Assembly (NCBI GenBank): GCA_963815295.1
Contig: CAWFFZ010000008.1
Coordinates: 186,001-250,000 of the forward strand
DNA from: JACDHG01 sp963815295
Lineage (GTDB): Bacteria; Actinomycetota; Actinomycetes; Propionibacteriales; Nocardioidaceae
Direction: 5' to 3'
Length of the DNA stretch: 64,000 nucleotides
Of the stretch, positions 61,471 through 64,000 are shown in pieces. A program made the position numbers and the translations under genes. Each line of letters opens with the position of its first letter. The stretch's first letter is position 1. Under the pieces are notes generated by a model, which ran no database searches, had not been told where the DNA came from, and saw nothing but the letters and a program-made list of their open reading frames with translations.

Positions 61471-62460
61471 TCAGCAGCCGTGGTTGATCTGGCCGCAGGT
61501 GTCGTAACCCCACCTCAGCTCGAAGGTGCGGTTGGGTCCGGTCGTGTAGTCGACCTCGACGGTGATCGGGTCGAGGTTCATCTGGTTCTGATGCGGGTCG
61601 ACCAGCACACCGTCCGTGGGGAGGTAGACCATCGACCACAGGCCGTTCTCTCCCACGACAGCTTCTTCGGTGTGCCCGTCGGGGAACGTGTACGAGATCG
61701 CCTGGACACCGTCGAAGTCCCGGCCGGCTGCGAAGAACTGGTCGAATCCCTGGCTGCTGTCCGGGTTCGACATCGTGTTGCTGCTGATCACGAGTGTCGA
61801 CGTGTCGGGTTCGTACCGCTGTGCCTTGTCATGCAGCGCGAGCAATGTGGGTGCACCACCGTCGATCGCAGCGAGGTCGTCGCAGACGATCCACGCCGAC
61901 TTGGTCTCGTAGAGGTACGTCGTCCCCGGGCCGTAACCACGCTCGGCAGTAACAGTGGCTCCCCGCACGCCCGGTTGGTCAAGCAGGTCGAGCTCCTCCG
62001 CGCAGGTGCCAGGTTGCTCCTGGTCGGCCTCGCACGGTCCCGGGTCGTTGGGGTCGGGAATGCAGTCGGGGGGTGGTGGCGTGGACCCAGTGCCTTCGGG
62101 CCCTGTCGGCGGCATAGTCGGAATCAGGGTCTGGTCGGGCTCCGGATAGTCCGGCGGCGGGGTGTCGGGCATCGGCTCGTCCGGCGGCGGAGTGCCGGGT
62201 ACGTCGGTCGTCGTGCCGGCCGGCTGGAGCGAGTCTCCGCTCCCGCCCGTGCCGTCGTCGCCCGGGGCCACAACGGCATACGCGCCGACGACGACCGCGA
62301 CGACGGCGGCAGCGGCAAGGGCTGGCACGACCCACCGTCGGGAGCGTCGCTGGGCCCCTCCACCTGCTGCGGCGGCAGCGAGGCGCTGCCGGATCTCGGC
62401 CCGGGCAGCTTCGGACATGGGCTCTTCAGGCGGCGGAGTGAGGTTTGGGTTGTCAGGCAT
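61471..62460 (-). CDS. Single-pass membrane protein, putative anti-sigma factor
   Basis: About 329 residues: short cytoplasmic N-terminus (EEPMSEAARAEIRQRLAAAA), one helix (WVVPALAAAAVVAVVVGAYA), a Pro-rich extracytoplasmic linker (DVPGTPPPDEPMPDTPPPDY) and a C-terminal globular domain with cysteines. The start overlaps the sigma stop. It repeats the layout of the 6338-7929 pair. No zinc-finger anti-sigma motif is visible; the role is inferred from context. Confidence 0.65.
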   Translation of the reverse strand: MPDNPNLTPPPEEPMSEAARAEIRQRLAAAAAGGGAQRRSRRWVVPALAAAAVVAVVVGAYAVVAPGDDGTGGSGDSLQPAGTTTDVPGTPPPDEPMPDTPPPDYPEPDQTLIPTMPPTGPEGTGSTPPPPDCIPDPNDPGPCEADQEQPGTCAEELDLLDQPGVRGATVTAERGYGPGTTYLYETKSAWIVCDDLAAIDGGAPTLLALHDKAQRYEPDTSTLVISSNTMSNPDSSQGFDQFFAAGRDFDGVQAISYTFPDGHTEEAVVGENGLWSMVYLPTDGVLVDPHQNQMNLDPITVEVDYTTGPNRTFELRWGYDTCGQINHGC

Positions 62461-63058
62461 GGTCATCCTCTGATGGAAGTCGAGCGGTGTGGGGTGCCGC
62501 GTCGCCGAGCGTCTGCGTCAACCTGTTGCGTGCGCGGGACAGCCGGGAACGCACGGTCCCAACGGGCACGCCAAGTGCTGCGGCGGTCTCGTCATAGCTG
62601 AGTCCGGTCCACGCCACGAGCGCGAGCACGTCCTGCTCGTGTCGTGGGAGGCGGGCGATCGCGGCCAAGACCGCGGCCATCCTCCGCTCGCTGTCGACCT
62701 GGGTTGCGACATGGTCGGCGTGGTCAGGAGAGGCCATGTCGGGCGCAACGCGACCGAGAGCACGAAGCCCTCGCCGCGAGGAGCGAGTGGCGTTGCGGCA
62801 TACGTTGTTGGCGATGCCGTACAGCCAGGGGAGGGCGGAACCGTCGTGGACGGTCACCTTGTCCCGGCCGCGCCACACCTCGAGGAACACCGTTGCAGTC
62901 GCGTCCTCTGCGTTGTGCCACGACGCCGTACGTCGGAAGCAGTAGTTGTAGATCGCGTCGGCATGACGGTCGAACAGCATCGCGAGCGCTGTCCCACTGC
63001 CGTGGTTGAGCTGGTCGACGAGCCCAGAGTCCGACGGGTCGGTCTCGTGGTGCGCCAT
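62453..63058 (-). CDS. ECF RNA polymerase sigma factor
   Basis: A 201-residue sigma-70 family ECF factor. Region 2 lies at FDRHADAIYNYCFRRTASWH and region 4 at LPRHEQDVLALVAWTGLSYD plus GVPVGTVRSRLSRAR. ATG 63058 has GAGGGG 6-8 nt upstream; the frame is open further to 63400. Overlaps the downstream putative anti-sigma gene. Confidence 0.9.
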   Translation of the reverse strand: MAHHETDPSDSGLVDQLNHGSGTALAMLFDRHADAIYNYCFRRTASWHNAEDATATVFLEVWRGRDKVTVHDGSALPWLYGIANNVCRNATRSSRRGLRALGRVAPDMASPDHADHVATQVDSERRMAAVLAAIARLPRHEQDVLALVAWTGLSYDETAAALGVPVGTVRSRLSRARNRLTQTLGDAAPHTARLPSEDDHA

Positions 63059-63169
63059 GAACGTCCCCTCGAGTGGCTTCACACCTGTATATGTCCGCAG
63101 CCGCGACGTAGTTCCACAAACTCTCGTCGAGGCGTTGCCTTTCCGACATTTTGCGCTGTCCGGCCCAGA

Positions 63170-63175
63170 TAGTCT
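63170..63175 (+). promoter_or_regulatory. -10 box TAGTCT, leaderless start
   Basis: TAGTCT ends 7 nt before ATG 63183, divergent from the sigma factor gene; no ribosome site. Confidence 0.45.
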
Positions 63176-63182
63176 GCGGCGG

Positions 63183-64000
63183 ATGACTCTCGAGGTGGCG
63201 GCCGCTGCGATCGTGCGCCACGGTCGAGTGCTGGCCGCGCGTCGTACGCATCCCGCAGACGTTGCGGGCGGTTGGGAGCTGCCTGGCGGCAAGGTCGACT
63301 CTGGCGAGTCGGTCGACGACGCGGTGCGTCGCGAAATCCGCGAAGAACTCGCGTGTGACGTGGAGGTTGTCCGCCCTCTCGCCGGACGCGCACCGATCAA
63401 GCCCGGCTATGAGCTCACCGCTCACCTCGCGCGGCTCGTCGACGGGGAGCCGATCCCTCACGAACACGACGCGGTGCGCTGGCTGATGCCCGAAGAGTTC
63501 GACGAGGTCGACTGGCTGCCGTCCGATCGGCCGTTCTTGCTGGAGCTCCGACAGCTGCTCCTCGACGGCGACCCGCTGCTCGGCGGCAACGTCGGTGGCG
63601 CTGTGAGGGTTGGTGCAACGGTGCGGCGGGCGACGGGGCCCTGGACGCCGGCCGTTCATGCCCTGCTCGCACACTTGGCAGCAGCCGGAATCGGCGAGAC
63701 GCCGCGGGTGCTCGGCACCGACGAACTCGGTCGCGAGGTGCTGACTTATCTTCCCGGCCGCGTGGTCGACGTCGACACTGAGGGCCTGCCCGTCGACGTG
63801 CTGGCGCGAGGCATGGGGTGGCTGGCTCGCTATCACGCTGCGGTTGCCGGCTTCCGGTCCGAAGGTCCGTGGCGAACAGGCGCGACCGCACTTGGCCCCG
63901 GCCAACTGGTCTGTCATCACGACTTCGCCCCGTACAACGTGGCGCTCAGCGGGTCGGCTGAAGGTGAGGTGCTCGTCGGAGTCTTCGACTGGGATGTCGC
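63183..64000 (+). CDS. NUDIX hydrolase-aminoglycoside phosphotransferase fusion, partial
   Basis: An open frame from ATG 63183 that runs off the window without a stop (at least 272 residues). Residues 1-125 are a MutT-like NUDIX domain with the full box GKVDSGESVDDAVRREIREE. From about residue 135 the sequence becomes an aminoglycoside phosphotransferase/choline-kinase-like domain: VRVGATVRRATGPWTPAVHA, GREVLTYLPGRV, Brenner loop CHHDFAPYNVAL and the metal Asp in FDWDV. No frame change occurs at the junction. Candidate role: nucleotide sanitation coupled to a small-molecule kinase; the substrate is unknown. Confidence 0.8.
   Translation, partial: MTLEVAAAAIVRHGRVLAARRTHPADVAGGWELPGGKVDSGESVDDAVRREIREELACDVEVVRPLAGRAPIKPGYELTAHLARLVDGEPIPHEHDAVRWLMPEEFDEVDWLPSDRPFLLELRQLLLDGDPLLGGNVGGAVRVGATVRRATGPWTPAVHALLAHLAAAGIGETPRVLGTDELGREVLTYLPGRVVDVDTEGLPVDVLARGMGWLARYHAAVAGFRSEGPWRTGATALGPGQLVCHHDFAPYNVALSGSAEGEVLVGVFDWDV

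Noticed and set aside
1..64000. tRNA, rRNA, CRISPR arrays, insertion sequences
   Set aside because: Scanned for T-loop GGTTCGA-type sequences, regularly spaced repeats and transposase motifs; none was supported.

Overview
The window is high-GC chromosomal DNA from an actinobacterium. The evidence is a mycothiol S-conjugate amidase (mca), a PIN-PhoH fusion ATPase, DUF4307/DUF4245/DUF6542 proteins and many apparently leaderless starts with TAnnnT boxes 6-7 nt upstream. Gene content fits Propionibacteriales/Nocardioidaceae best, but no 16S or ribosomal marker is present to fix this. I saw no tRNA, rRNA, CRISPR array, transposase or integrase.

Left part (0-33 kb): a backbone that, from memory, is syntenic with Mycobacterium tuberculosis Rv1081c-Rv1112. 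In order: DUF4307 protein, mca, small membrane protein, YyaL-type thioredoxin-domain protein, hemolysin III, short-chain cis-prenyl transferase, phoH2, fumC, glpX, DUF4245, xseB/xseA, ispH, DUF6542, rmuC, ychF. Inserted into it are an orphan molybdenum-hydroxylase large subunit, a sigma/putative anti-sigma pair, a sugar ABC importer (LpqY-SugABC-like) riddled with single-base insertions, and arfB, LmbE and WS/DGAT genes.

Middle (30-51 kb): an accessory stretch of small enzymes (GNAT, VOC, NUDIX, SDR, hydrolases, GDPD, hemerythrin), an MMPL transporter, two secreted beta-propeller-like proteins and several decayed genes. The decayed genes are a dihydrofolate-reductase fragment, a kinase with an internal deletion, a frameshifted Glu/Thr/Gln-repeat lipoprotein, and a degenerate 30.5-31.7 kb segment bounded by a diverged direct repeat.

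Right part (51-64 kb): a two-gene signalling operon in which a receiver-domain/thioredoxin-reductase-like flavoprotein without a redox CxxC overlaps a membrane adenylate cyclase. Next to it is a lone r1t-type holin whose Shine-Dalgarno sequence lies inside a perfect inverted repeat. These are followed by an ArsR/SRPBCC pair, a pterin dehydratase, the sdhCAB operon, a second sigma/putative anti-sigma pair and, running off the edge, a NUDIX-aminoglycoside-phosphotransferase fusion.

The genes serve thiol and redox detoxification, central metabolism (fumC, glpX, sdh), isoprenoid synthesis, DNA repair (xseAB, rmuC), ribosome rescue and envelope transport. Intergenic DNA contains at least two families of repeated palindromes placed just after stop codons or between genes.
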